This document shows, in pieces, positions 8,288-18,778 of a stretch of 64,000 nt of DNA. The notes below the pieces were generated by a model. It was not told the DNA's origin and did not search any database. It worked only from the letters and a program-made list of their open reading frames with translations. Every line of letters begins with the position of its first letter. Positions within the stretch are counted from its first letter, which is position 1. The translations under genes and the position numbers were made by a program. The DNA comes from Halorussus gelatinilyticus (GTDB lineage Archaea; Halobacteriota; Halobacteria; Halobacteriales; Haladaptataceae), in contig NZ_CP096658.1 of NCBI RefSeq assembly GCF_023238445.1, forward strand, positions 930,001 through 994,000. Direction: 5' to 3'.

Positions 8288-10156
8288 GTGGCAGCAGGAA
8301 GTGGCGCGAATCTCGTCCCCATCGTCGCCGCAATCATCGGTCTGGGCGTCGTAGCGCAGGTGTTAGCCGACCGCTTTCAGGTGCCCAGCGTGCTGTTTCT
8401 CATCCTCGCTGGCATCGTCGTCGGGCCGGAGGGACTTCAGCTCATCACGCCCGAAGCGTTCGGAGGCGCGCTGTCGGCCATCGTCGGTCTCTCGGTGGCC
8501 ATCATCGTCTTCGAGGGCGCGTTCCACCTCACCGTCGAGAAGTTGCGCGAGGCTCCCTCGGCGACGATTCGGCTCGTGACCGTCGGTGCCGTCATCGCGT
8601 TCGTCGGCACCGCGGTCGTGGTCCGGTACGCGCTCGACCAGCCGTGGGACGTGTCGATGCTCGTCGGGTCGCTGCTGGTCGCCACGGGTCCGACGGTCAT
8701 CACGCCGATTCTGGAGGTCGTGCCGGTCCGGGACCGCGTGGCCATCGCCTTGGAGACCGAGGGCGTCGTCAACGACGTGACCGCGGCGATTCTGGCCGTC
8801 GTGACCTTCGAGGTCGTCGTTCTCGAAGACCCGACGGTGAACTCCGTCATCACGGACTTCGCCAGCAGACTCGGTATCGGTATCCTCATCGGCGTCGTCG
8901 TCGCCGCCGTCCTCTGGTACCTGCTCAGGTACGTGGACCTCTCGCCGGCCAACGCGCCCCAGAACGCGCGACTCATGACGCTCGCCGGTGCGCTGGTCGC
9001 GTTCGGTACCGCGAACACCTTGGCCGCGGAGGCCGGCATCGCGGCGGTCGCCACGGCCGGCATTCTGCTGGGGAACGCCGACCTCCCCTACAAGGAGGAC
9101 ATCGAGGCGTTCAAGGGCGACATCACCCTGCTGGTGCTGTCGTTCGTCTTCATCGCGCTCGCCGCGCTGCTCCAGTTCGACGACCTCCTCGCGCTCGGCG
9201 TCGGCGGCATCATCGTCACCGTCGCGGTCGCGCTGCTCATCCGTCCGGTCGGAGTCCTCATCTCGACCACGGGCGACCGCTACACGTTCGGCGAGCGGCT
9301 GTTCATGAGCGGGGTCGGTCCGCGGGGCATCATCCCCGCGTCGGTCGCCACCCTGTTCGCGGTGCAACTGCAGAACGCGAACATGACCGAGGCCGCGAAC
9401 GTGCTCGTCGGGACGGTGTTCCTCGTCATCCTCGCGACGGTCGTGTTCGAGGGCGGCTTCGCCAGACACATCGCGGAATATCTCGAAGTGATACCCATGC
9501 GTGTACTCGTAATCGGAGGCGGGAAGGTAGGCCGCGCGCTCGCCGAACGCCTCGAAGACCGCGGCGAAAACGTCGTCATCGTGGAGAAAGAGACGGACAT
9601 GGTAGAGCTCGCCCGCAACGAGGGCTTCACGGTCCACAAGGGCGACGGGAGCGACACCGAAGTCCTGCGGAAAGCGGGCGCGGGCAACGCGAAAATCGTC
9701 GTGGCCGCGACCGGCGACGACGACGTCAACCTGCTGGTCTCGCAACTCGCCGACTCGAAGTTCGACGTCGAGACCATCATCGCGCGGGCCAACAACCCCG
9801 ACAACGTGGACGCGTTCGAGGACCTCGGGGTCCGCACCATCTCGTCGTCGATGGCGACCGCGTGGGCCATCGACAACGTCATCGAGCGCCCCGCGCTCTC
9901 GAACTGGATGACCGAACTCGGGCGCTCGGGCGACGTCCAAGAGATAGAGGTCACGGCCGACGACCTCGTGGGCAAGACCATCGCGGAACTGGACGACGAA
10001 CTCCCGAACGGCGTCCTCATCGCGCTGGTCGGCCGCGACGGCGAGACCGAGGTTCCCGAGGAGAACTTCACGCTCCAGCACGGCGACCACGTCACCTTCC
10101 TCGGCCGGAAGGAGTCGGTCCATCAGGCCATCAACCGCTGTCACCCGCGGGCGTGA
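8288..10156 (+). CDS. CPA2-type cation:proton antiporter with C-terminal RCK (TrkA-N/TrkA-C) domains
   Basis: The protein has 622 aa with a GTG start preceded by a good ribosome site (GGAGG, about 8 bp upstream). Residues 1 to about 400 form a 12-13 helix sodium/proton exchanger-type membrane domain (for example ATGPTVITPI and GPRGIIPASVATLF). From about 403 follows a cytosolic RCK module: MRVLVIGGGKVGRALAE, a GxGxxG-type NAD(H)-binding fold, then a TrkA-C domain (IEVTADDLVGKTIAEL to the end). The family exchanges K+ or Na+ for H+ under nucleotide control. This suits a salt-in haloarchaeon, but ion specificity cannot be read from the sequence. Confidence 0.92.
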   Translation: MAAGSGANLVPIVAAIIGLGVVAQVLADRFQVPSVLFLILAGIVVGPEGLQLITPEAFGGALSAIVGLSVAIIVFEGAFHLTVEKLREAPSATIRLVTVGAVIAFVGTAVVVRYALDQPWDVSMLVGSLLVATGPTVITPILEVVPVRDRVAIALETEGVVNDVTAAILAVVTFEVVVLEDPTVNSVITDFASRLGIGILIGVVVAAVLWYLLRYVDLSPANAPQNARLMTLAGALVAFGTANTLAAEAGIAAVATAGILLGNADLPYKEDIEAFKGDITLLVLSFVFIALAALLQFDDLLALGVGGIIVTVAVALLIRPVGVLISTTGDRYTFGERLFMSGVGPRGIIPASVATLFAVQLQNANMTEAANVLVGTVFLVILATVVFEGGFARHIAEYLEVIPMRVLVIGGGKVGRALAERLEDRGENVVIVEKETDMVELARNEGFTVHKGDGSDTEVLRKAGAGNAKIVVAATGDDDVNLLVSQLADSKFDVETIIARANNPDNVDAFEDLGVRTISSSMATAWAIDNVIERPALSNWMTELGRSGDVQEIEVTADDLVGKTIAELDDELPNGVLIALVGRDGETEVPEENFTLQHGDHVTFLGRKESVHQAINRCHPRA

Positions 10157-10428
10157 GTCGGTCGTCGCTCGGAGGACGGACCCCCACGAGCGATTTTACG
10201 GTTACTCTACAACTGTAGGCTGCCGTTAGCAACGAGGTCGTTTCTCGGTCGCCGCTCTTCGGTTCTCCGTCGCCTATCTTCCGTTCTCCGTCGGCCGCCG
10301 CGCGCGCGCGGCGTCGCCGCGAGCGCGGCGGCCAGCGGTCCTGCGCAGTCGGCGGCGGTCCTGCACGGTCGGCGGCGGTCCTGCACGGTCGGCGGCGGTC
10401 CTGCACGGTCGGCGGCGGTCCCGTACCG
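10157..10428. other. Repeat-rich spacer between convergent genes
   Basis: It lies between the antiporter gene and the sugar dehydrogenase gene. The first part (about 10225-10300) has imperfect copies of a TTCTCCGTCG-like word. It is followed by a G/C-only alternating stretch (about 10300-10333) able to form hairpins, then by the 20-bp tandem repeats listed separately. I see no coding signal. Confidence 0.5.
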
Positions 10429-10450
10429 TCAGCGGTCCTGCGCGGCCGTC
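10331..10450. repeat. 20-bp tandem repeat, about six units, crossing the 3' end of the sugar dehydrogenase gene
   Basis: The unit GGCGGCGGTCCTGCACGGTC is exact at 10351-10370, 10371-10390 and 10391-10410. Degenerate copies lie at 10331-10350, 10411-10430 and 10431-10450. Read on the minus strand, each unit contains GCAGGACCGC, which is also the last coding sequence before the dehydrogenase stop codon (10429-10431). The array therefore looks like serial duplication of the gene end. Confidence 0.8.
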
Positions 10451-12351
10451 GTCGTCTCGTCGGTATCGACGGTCGTGGTCTCGCCGCCTGCCTGGGTCGC
10501 GGTCTCCGCCGCTCCTTGCGTCGTCTCGCCGTCCGCCTGCGTGGTCTGTCCGGCGTCGCCCTGTCCGGGCGGCACCAACTTCAGCACCGCGCCGGTGTCG
10601 CCCTCCGGGACGCCGCGCTTGTTCACGAGGACGTAGATTTCGCCGTCCGCGCCCCGACCGAACATGCGGACGAACCAGTCGAACCCGCCGGTGATCTGGA
10701 GTTCGCGCATCTCCCAGAGTTCGTCGCGCGGGACGACCTGCGGGCCTTCGGGCGGAACGTCGTCCTCGCCGCCGCCGGCCGTGGTCGTCACGTCGCCCGG
10801 CGTGCCGGTCTCGGCCGGTGCCTTCTCGACGTTCTCGGTCTCGGCCGGTTCGACCGTCGGCGTGCCGGTCTCGTTGGCGGTCGTGGTGGTCTCGTCCTGA
10901 AGCGCGCCCTCCTGCGTGGTCGTCTCGCCGCCCGCCGTCGTCTCGCCGCCCGCCGTCGTCTGCGTCCCGCCGCCCTGTCCGAAACTCTCGGGCGGGTCGG
11001 CGGTCAGAATCCGGCCCGCGGGCTCCCGCCGGGTCGGGTCCTCGGTCCAGATGCCGTAGACGTACTTGCCCTGCATGCCGGAGATGGTCGACTGTTCGTA
11101 GCGGTGGCCGCCGATGACGGTGATACCGACCCACCCGCCCTCGTACTCGTGGGGGAACTCGACGATGGGGTCCCGAAGCGGTCCGCCGCCGTACGGTTGG
11201 TCGGGCGCGTTCGAGGGGCAGTCCGTGATGGCCTCCGGACTGCTAGGTCGCTCCGTGCTGAAGCAGTGGGTGCCCTCCTTGACGTTCCACCCGTAGTTGC
11301 CGCCCTTCTCGACCACGTCGGCCTCCTCCCAGAGGTTCTGGCCCGCATCCGCGACGAACATGTTTCCGTCGCTGTCGAACGAGATGCCGAACGGGTTGCG
11401 GAACCCGTAGGCCCATATCTCGTCTCGCCCCGGTGCCTCGCCCGCGAAGGGGTTGTCCTCCGGGATTCCGTACGGCGTGTCCTCACCTTCGCTGTCTACG
11501 TCGATGCGGAGAACGTCGCCGAGCAGGTTGTGGACGATGTCCTGCCCGTTGCCGCCCGTGTTGCGGTCGTACCAGTCGGGGACGTGGCCGTACATGTTGT
11601 CGTTCGCGCCCCCGCCGTCGCCCATCGGAACGTAGAGGTAGCCGTCCGGTCCGAACGCCATCGGCCCGGCGTCGTGGTTGTACTGAGGCGACGGGATGCG
11701 GAGCAGTTGGCGCTCGGAGTCCGGATTGCCCGACGAGAAGTCCTCGGTCGCCTGGAACTCCGAGACGACCTCGATGTGGTCCCAGTTGATTGTCCGCAGT
11801 TCGTCGGTCGGCGGCGCGCTGTAGTGGAGGTAGAACTTCCGGTTCTCCTGGAAGTTCGGGTGGAAGTCGATGCCGAGCAGTCCGCGCTCGTCGTAGTTCT
11901 GCTGAGCGTCGGCGTACAGGCCGTAGAACCGGCCCAGTTCGACCATCCGGTCGGTGATGTCCACGAACGGTTCGTCCCGGAGGCCGTCCTCCGTGATGAC
12001 GTACACCTGTCCGGTCTGGTCCGTGACGTACTGGCGCTGGTTCTGGCCCTGCGCGACCGCGAAGTCGGTCGGCGCGGTCAGGTCGCCGTTCGCGACCATC
12101 TGCGTCCCGACTTCGGTTCCCTGCTCGAAGAAACCGTCCCGTCCGCCCTGCTGTGTCGTCGTCTCCTGTCTGGCTGCCGCGTCCCCGCCGTCCCGTCCGG
12201 CCGCGAGACCGCCCAGTCCGACGACGGAGCCGGCGGCGACCCCCTGCAGGACTGTTCGGCGCGAGGTGTTCGCTCGGTGCTGGTCGTCCGCTCGGTTCGC
12301 ATCGTCGATTCGATTCTCGTCGTTGATTCGATTCTCGTCGTTGTCGCTCAT
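10429..12351 (-). CDS. PQQ-dependent sugar dehydrogenase (glucose/sorbosone dehydrogenase family), Tat-exported
   Basis: The protein has 640 aa. A Tat signal (SRRTVLQGVAAG, about 30-41) follows an Asp/Asn-rich N-terminus. The core is a six-bladed propeller of the GSDH family: RGLLGIDFHPNF, DGYLYVPMGDGGG, GLRDEP and IWAYGFRNPFG are characteristic stretches around the PQQ and calcium sites. The enzyme would oxidise sugars or alcohols at the cell surface. It is unusual in carrying Thr/Gly/Glu-rich linkers late in the propeller (about 458-545) and at the C-terminus (about 600-640), likely O-glycosylated spacers. Its 3' end is part of a 20-bp tandem repeat. Confidence 0.88.
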   Translation of the reverse strand: MSDNDENRINDENRIDDANRADDQHRANTSRRTVLQGVAAGSVVGLGGLAAGRDGGDAAARQETTTQQGGRDGFFEQGTEVGTQMVANGDLTAPTDFAVAQGQNQRQYVTDQTGQVYVITEDGLRDEPFVDITDRMVELGRFYGLYADAQQNYDERGLLGIDFHPNFQENRKFYLHYSAPPTDELRTINWDHIEVVSEFQATEDFSSGNPDSERQLLRIPSPQYNHDAGPMAFGPDGYLYVPMGDGGGANDNMYGHVPDWYDRNTGGNGQDIVHNLLGDVLRIDVDSEGEDTPYGIPEDNPFAGEAPGRDEIWAYGFRNPFGISFDSDGNMFVADAGQNLWEEADVVEKGGNYGWNVKEGTHCFSTERPSSPEAITDCPSNAPDQPYGGGPLRDPIVEFPHEYEGGWVGITVIGGHRYEQSTISGMQGKYVYGIWTEDPTRREPAGRILTADPPESFGQGGGTQTTAGGETTAGGETTTQEGALQDETTTTANETGTPTVEPAETENVEKAPAETGTPGDVTTTAGGGEDDVPPEGPQVVPRDELWEMRELQITGGFDWFVRMFGRGADGEIYVLVNKRGVPEGDTGAVLKLVPPGQGDAGQTTQADGETTQGAAETATQAGGETTTVDTDETTTAAQDR

Positions 12352-12713
12352 GGGAAACCCCTCGAATCGAGTCGGGGTCCACCGGGATAAGGGAACGCGA
12401 TAGTTCGCCCCCGCGGGAGCGGCTTTCCCGCGAGTAGTGGGAATTACTACAACGAGGGTCGGGTGGAACGCGAGCGTTCGCAGGCTATCCCCGAACTATA
12501 GCGCGAAAAAGGAGATATTTCCGAGGTGAAGTCCGCCGCCGCCGTCTCCGTGTTCGCAGTCTCCGTCGCCGCGTCGTAGTAGATGCTATACACTTCGCGA
12601 GCCGATGACGAACGGTGAGCGCCGCGAGCGTCTCGAAGTCCGAACGGGCGACGCCCGCGGGAACGCGAGCGACCGAGCGCGGGAAAACGACCGAGGAAAC
12701 GACCGCGACCCGG
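12352..12713. other. Intergenic region (362 bp)
   Basis: It lies between the thiolase stop and the sugar dehydrogenase start, both on the minus strand, so it should hold the dehydrogenase promoter. An A-rich patch (about 12495-12520) is the only clear low-GC stretch. A short inverted repeat (CGGGAGCGGCTTTCCCG) occurs at about 12415-12431. I found no RNA gene or convincing ORF. Confidence 0.4.
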
Positions 12714-13856
<1,143 letters not shown>

Positions 13857-14115
13857 ACTCCCTTGTCGGGTCTCTATGCTCTTAAATGACAGTAGAACTC
13901 GCCCCGCGTGGCGCGGAGTTTCCGACCGATTCTCGACCGGCCTCGACTCTAACTGAAACTTCGGACCGCTTCGACCCGACCAGCAGAACGCGTCGGTCCA
14001 GAAACTATTTGTCCGAACCCGCGGCTATAACTGTGCAATGACTACCGCCGCTCGCGTCGCCCCCAGACCGCCCGCCCTCCGCCGCTCGCCCGCGTGGGGC
14101 ACCGAAACCTGAACC

Positions 14116-15921
14116 ATGGCATCGCAAACAGAGACCTCCGACACCACCGCCTCGGCCGCGGACGCCCGCGAGACGCTGACGGCGTACGCCTCCCGGACTC
14201 AGTTGGTCGTGGTCGGCATCGCCGTCGTCGCGCTCCTCGCGCGGTTCGTGGAACTCGGGGCGCGCGTCGCCCACCAAGACGAGGCCCGCGTCGCGTACTG
14301 GGCGTACCGCTTCATGGAGAACGGCGTCTACGAGTACCGGCCCATCGTCCACGGCCCCTTCCTGACCATCGTTGACGGCTACCTCTTCGGTCTGTTCGGA
14401 GCTTCGGACTTTACGATGCGCTTCGTCGTCGCGCTGGTCGGCGGCCTGCTCCCGCTCGGGGCGCTGCTGTTCCGCCAGCGCCTCCGGGACTCCGAGACCG
14501 TCGCGCTCGCGCTGTTGCTGGCGTTCAACCCCGTCCTGCTCTACTACTCGCGGTTCTACCGCAACGACCTCCTGCTGGCGGGGTTCATGCTGGTCGCGTT
14601 CGGCTTCTTCGTTCGGGCGTACGACCACCGCCGGCCCGCCGCGCTCTACGCCGGGACCGCCGCGTTCGCGCTGGCGTTCACGACCAAGGAGAACGCGCTG
14701 GTCTACCCGGTCTGCTGGCTCGGAGCCGTGGCCCTGCTGTGGGACCACCGCCTGTTCGTCGAGCGCGCCGGCGAGCGCGGTCTGCTGTCGGTCGTCGCCG
14801 ACCGACTCCGCGTGACCGGACGCGGTCTCCTGCGCTGGTGGCCCCACCTCACGCTCGCGGTCTTCGAGTTCTTCGCCATCGTCGTGTTCTTCTACGCGCC
14901 GCGCAACACCGACCGTATCGCCGGACTGGACGTGCCGGGTCTCTACGAGGCGCTGGGCAATCCCGCGCTCCTGCCGGCGGTAATCGGCCACGCGACCCTC
15001 GGGTCGTGGGACGACTTCGTGAGCCAGTGGGGCGGCGGCAACCACGAGTCGTACCTCTCGGCACTGAAGGCGCTCTGGCCCGTCCTCGAATCCGGCGCTA
15101 TCGTCCTGCTCGCGCTGGCGATTCTCGGATTCGTCGTGGACCGCTACGTCGGCGAGCGCCCGAGCGACGTGGTGTCGTTCGCGGCCTACTGGGGCTTCGC
15201 CAGCGTGCTGGGCTACCCCGTCATCGTGGACAACCCGTTCCCGTGGGAGGTCATCCACATGATCGTCCCGCTGGCGATTCCGGCCGCAGTCGGTCTCGCG
15301 CTAATCGGCCGCCTCGGCTTCGAGAGTGTGACCGACGGCGACGCCGTCTCCGCGACGGCCGCCGCGCTGGTCCTGTTGCTCGTCGTCGGGCAGGTCGGCG
15401 CGACGGCGGTCGGCACCTCGTATCTCGACGCCCAGAGCGAGGAGAACGAACTGGTCCAGTACGCCCAGTCGTCCTCCGAGATGAAGCCGATCCTCCACGA
15501 GATTCGAGACGCCGCAAAATCCAACGAGGGCGTGGACGTGCTGTACTACGGCGACGACCCCAACTTCGACGGCGACAACCTCTACGCGCCCGACCCCTCG
15601 ACCCACGACGCGCCGCCCGCGGGCGACGGCTGGTTCGCCCGGCTTCCCTTCGCGTGGTACATGGAGGTTTTCGACGCCGAGACCGACAGCGTGAACCGAC
15701 CCGAACTCGTCCAGCAGGAACTGAACGACGGCCAGAAGCCGCCGGTCATCATCACGCTCGGCCAGACCGACACCTGCTCGGACGACTACGACAACGCCGG
15801 CGACATCCAGCAGTACGTGGACGGCTACGAGCGCTACGAGGTCCAGCGCTACCTCCACGACAGCGGCTGTGTCATCAGCACGACGGTCGTCTACGTGAAC
15901 GAGAACGCGACCGGGAACTGA
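14116..15921 (+). CDS. agl23: Agl23-like flippase activity-associated membrane protein (TIGR03663 family)
   Basis: The protein has 601 aa with about 12 predicted transmembrane helices (for example residues 31-48, 90-115 and 330-350) and a soluble C-terminal part with aromatic and acidic residues. The conserved first loop (HQDEARVAYWAYRF, then YEYRPIVHGPFL) is the signature of the haloarchaeal family named Agl23. The acidic pair in this loop resembles GT-C glycosyltransferases. The family is linked to N-glycosylation of surface proteins, but the exact reaction is not established. No other agl gene is adjacent. The ATG at 14116 is preceded by about 260 bp of non-coding DNA. Confidence 0.85.
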   Translation: MASQTETSDTTASAADARETLTAYASRTQLVVVGIAVVALLARFVELGARVAHQDEARVAYWAYRFMENGVYEYRPIVHGPFLTIVDGYLFGLFGASDFTMRFVVALVGGLLPLGALLFRQRLRDSETVALALLLAFNPVLLYYSRFYRNDLLLAGFMLVAFGFFVRAYDHRRPAALYAGTAAFALAFTTKENALVYPVCWLGAVALLWDHRLFVERAGERGLLSVVADRLRVTGRGLLRWWPHLTLAVFEFFAIVVFFYAPRNTDRIAGLDVPGLYEALGNPALLPAVIGHATLGSWDDFVSQWGGGNHESYLSALKALWPVLESGAIVLLALAILGFVVDRYVGERPSDVVSFAAYWGFASVLGYPVIVDNPFPWEVIHMIVPLAIPAAVGLALIGRLGFESVTDGDAVSATAAALVLLLVVGQVGATAVGTSYLDAQSEENELVQYAQSSSEMKPILHEIRDAAKSNEGVDVLYYGDDPNFDGDNLYAPDPSTHDAPPAGDGWFARLPFAWYMEVFDAETDSVNRPELVQQELNDGQKPPVIITLGQTDTCSDDYDNAGDIQQYVDGYERYEVQRYLHDSGCVISTTVVYVNENATGN

Positions 15922-16031
15922 GCGAGAGCGAGGACGCTCCCGGCCGACCGCCGAGGAATCCCCGGCTCCCGGTTTCGAGGTGGCGACGCCTTCGACGCGC
16001 TTAAGCACCTTTAGCGTCAAAACTCCGGGGA

Positions 16032-17429
16032 ATGAGCGACGCGGCACTGGACGTCGTCGAGTTTCTGCTCACCGCGAGCCTCTACAACGACAACCGAGAG
16101 TTAGACGAGAACGACCTTCCCCCGCGCTACCGACAGGTGTTCTGGCCCGACGGAACCACCGATACCGGCCCGGACCGGCCGGGGAGCGACGACTCACCGC
16201 TGGGCATCGAGCGCCCGATTCGGGCGACCATCGACACCGCCCGGCGAGCCACTGGGGTCGAGAACCCGTGGAGCGCGATTTCCGAACTCATGTTCAGCGA
16301 CCGCGACGAGTTCTCGGGGTCGCTCGAACTCACCCAGCGGGACATGGCCGAGGAGTGGTTCCTCGAACGCGGCGAGGAGCGCGTCCTCCACAACCCCGTG
16401 CTGGCCCACGCCTTCGGCGAGGAGGTAGACGGGGCGGACTACGAGGCGGCCCGCGAGGCCAACCGGCCCGTGCAGGCCGACCGCGCGTGGATCGACGGCC
16501 TGCTCGCGCAGTACTTCGCCGACGAGGAGGAAGAGGAGATGCTCGACCTCGTGGACATCCGCGCGCCCGAGGAGATAGAGACCACGCTGGACGACCTCGT
16601 GCTGACCGAGGACCAGGAGGCCGAGATTCACAAGATAGTGAAGGCCATCGAACACCGCGAGTACCTCGCGCAAATCGGCCTGCGCGAAATCGGGAAACTC
16701 CTGTTCGTCGGTCCGCCGGGAACCGGGAAGACCTCGACCGCGAGAGCGCTGGCCTACGACCTCGACCTGCCGTTCGTGGAGGTCAAACTCTCGATGATTA
16801 CCAGCCAGTACCTCGGCGAGACCGCCAAGAACGTCGAGAAGGTCTTCGAGGTGGCGAAACGGCTCTCGCCGTGCATCCTCTTCATGGACGAGTTCGACTT
16901 CGTGGCCAAGACCCGTGCGAGCGACGAACACGCCGCCATCAAACGCGCGGTCAACACGCTCCTGAAGTCCATCGACAACATCAGCCTGATTCAGGACGAC
17001 GTACTCCTCATCGGCGCGACCAACCACCCCGACCAACTCGACGCCGCGGCGTGGCGGCGCTTCGACGAGATCGTCAACTTCCCGAAACCCGACACGGGGA
17101 TGCGCTCGGACATCCTGCGACTCATCACCCGGCCGATGGACATCGTGGACTTCGACCCCGACGAGTTGGCCGCCGAGACCGAGGGCCTGACCGGGAGCGA
17201 CCTCCGGATGGTCCTGCGCGAGGCGGTGCTGGACGCCCTGACCGAGGAGCGGACCGCGCTCACGCAGGAGGACTTCGTGGACGCCATCAAGGACTTCGAG
17301 GAGCGGGACAACCTCAAGGACCTCGACATGATAGAGGGCGACCACGACGCGCTGGTGGCCGGCGGCGACATCTCAGGGTCCGGCGACGCGAGCGCCGACG
17401 GCGGACACAGCCACGACCACGACCACTGA
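16032..17429 (+). CDS. AAA-family ATPase (single AAA module)
   Basis: The protein has 465 aa. An N-terminal region of about 190 residues with no motif I recognise is followed by one AAA core: Walker A GPPGTGKTS (about 221-229), Walker B CILFMDEFD (about 281-289), sensor GATNHPDQLD (about 329-338) and an arginine-finger-like AAWRRFDE. The C-terminal lid runs to about 440. The last residues are GGHSHDHDH, a histidine/aspartate tail that might bind metal. The single module and unknown N-domain suggest a substrate-remodelling ATPase of undetermined target. It is convergent with the HEAT-like gene, with 15 bp between. Confidence 0.85.
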   Translation: MSDAALDVVEFLLTASLYNDNRELDENDLPPRYRQVFWPDGTTDTGPDRPGSDDSPLGIERPIRATIDTARRATGVENPWSAISELMFSDRDEFSGSLELTQRDMAEEWFLERGEERVLHNPVLAHAFGEEVDGADYEAAREANRPVQADRAWIDGLLAQYFADEEEEEMLDLVDIRAPEEIETTLDDLVLTEDQEAEIHKIVKAIEHREYLAQIGLREIGKLLFVGPPGTGKTSTARALAYDLDLPFVEVKLSMITSQYLGETAKNVEKVFEVAKRLSPCILFMDEFDFVAKTRASDEHAAIKRAVNTLLKSIDNISLIQDDVLLIGATNHPDQLDAAAWRRFDEIVNFPKPDTGMRSDILRLITRPMDIVDFDPDELAAETEGLTGSDLRMVLREAVLDALTEERTALTQEDFVDAIKDFEERDNLKDLDMIEGDHDALVAGGDISGSGDASADGGHSHDHDH

Positions 17430-17444
17430 CGCCCGAGCGCCGAC

Positions 17445-17744
17445 CTACGGTCCCGCACCGGCGTCGTCGGGGATCTCGTCGAGCAGCGAGTCGGCCTGCT
17501 CGCGGAGCGAGTCCGGCAGATTGTCGCCCTCCGCGAGTTCTCGTAGCACCGGTTTACACTGCGGATGCGCCAATCCGGTCAGCGATCGCTCGCGGTACTC
17601 CTCGGCCAGATCGTCCGACCGAGCGATGTCGGCGAGCTTGTCGCACTCGTTCGCGGTTTCGAGTTCGCCGATGGCCGCTTCGCGAACGCCGTCGTCGGCC
17701 GAATCGTCCATCGCGGTCTCGTAGTTCTGCGCTGGCGTACTCAT
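17445..17744 (-). CDS. Small HEAT-repeat-like protein
   Basis: The protein has 99 aa from ATG 17744; a longer frame begins upstream but includes the divergent promoter region. It is all helical and acidic with short repeats (VREAAIGELE, YRERSLTGLA, LREQADSLLD) spaced about 30 residues apart, like HEAT or PBS-lyase repeats. It is probably a small protein-interaction scaffold. It diverges from the PhnP-like gene at 17858 with a 113-bp shared promoter region. Confidence 0.65.
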   Translation of the reverse strand: MSTPAQNYETAMDDSADDGVREAAIGELETANECDKLADIARSDDLAEEYRERSLTGLAHPQCKPVLRELAEGDNLPDSLREQADSLLDEIPDDAGAGP

Positions 17745-17857
17745 GCGAGCCAACGGTCGTTCGCGCTCCACCACAATGGTACTGCGGGCCGACGCGGGGT
17801 CGGCGTCCGGACCGCGCGTGAGTACTGTTTTGTACCCCAAGCGACTACCCCCGACAG

Positions 17858-18733
17858 ATGCAGGTCACGTTGCTCGGCACCGGTGACACGACCGGCACGC
17901 CCACGCCGGACTGCGACTGCGACACCTGCCGCGAGGCCAGAGCGCCGGGCGACGCCACGCGTCGCCGAATGCGCGAGCGCGGAATCGACGCGACCGAAGG
18001 CGTCGAGCGCTCCCGGTTCTCGGTCCACGTCCGCAACGAACGCACCGGCGAAGCACTGCTGATAGACGCCAGCCCCGACTTCCGCCACCAGTTTCTGACC
18101 CACGAGGTCGGCCTGCCGGACGAGGCGCTGATAACCCACGTTCACTTCGACCACTTGGACGGACTCGGCAACGCCTACCGGCTGTTCGACGACCTGCCGG
18201 TCCACGCCGCGAACGAAGTGGACCCCCTGACCGACGAGAGCGTCGCAGACACGATTCGCTCGAAGTACGACTACCTCGACCGAGTGACCGTCTTCGACCA
18301 CGCGCCCTTCGAACCCTTCGAGACCTGCGGCTTCGAGGTGACGCTGGTGCCGGTCGAACACCCGCCGATGCTCTGTTACGGCGTCGCCGTCGAGGACCCC
18401 GAGACCGGCGCGAAGCTCTCGCTGACCGGCGACACGAACTACGCGATTCCCGACGAGAGCCGCGACGCGCTGGCCGACGCCGACCTCCTGCTGGCCGACG
18501 GACTCGTGCCCGCCCACCTCTGCGACCACCACCCGCTCGGGGGCGACCACCACGACGGCGACGGCGTCCCGCGGACGTTCGGCACCAAGCACATGACCCG
18601 CGAGGGCGCGCTCGACCTCGGCGACGAGTTGGATGCCGTTGAGACGCGACTCGTCCACGTCTCGCACTTCTACCCCGCGGACGAGGCGTTCGCCGAACCG
18701 CTCGCGGTGGACGGCGAACGGTACGAACTCTGA
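17858..18733 (+). CDS. PhnP-like MBL-fold phosphodiesterase/hydrolase
   Basis: The protein has 291 aa. The N-terminus LLGTGDTTGTP is followed by a cysteine cluster (CDCDTCREAR, about 22-31), which in PhnP relatives binds a structural zinc. The catalytic two-metal site is marked by HVHFDHLDG (about 95-103) and the later TGDTNY and HVSHFYP stretches. Family members cleave cyclic phosphodiesters or small phosphonate-derived substrates; no phosphonate genes are near. A His/Asp-rich loop (about 223-235) lies late in the fold. I infer a cytosolic metal-dependent hydrolase of unknown substrate. Confidence 0.85.
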   Translation: MQVTLLGTGDTTGTPTPDCDCDTCREARAPGDATRRRMRERGIDATEGVERSRFSVHVRNERTGEALLIDASPDFRHQFLTHEVGLPDEALITHVHFDHLDGLGNAYRLFDDLPVHAANEVDPLTDESVADTIRSKYDYLDRVTVFDHAPFEPFETCGFEVTLVPVEHPPMLCYGVAVEDPETGAKLSLTGDTNYAIPDESRDALADADLLLADGLVPAHLCDHHPLGGDHHDGDGVPRTFGTKHMTREGALDLGDELDAVETRLVHVSHFYPADEAFAEPLAVDGERYEL

Positions 18734-18778
18734 GAAGGAGAAAAGGCAGTTCGGCGGGCGTTTCGACGCCGACGGACG

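Noticed and set aside
10331-10450. Possible origin iterons or CRISPR
   Set aside because: Units are contiguous 20-bp copies without spacers or an AT-rich unwinding region, and overlap a coding end.
14038-14109. 24-codon ORF upstream of agl23 (MTTAARVAPRPP...)
   Set aside because: There is a weak TATA-like patch 30 bp upstream, but the peptide is Arg/Pro/Ala-rich without acidic bias and has no link to the downstream gene. Probably chance.
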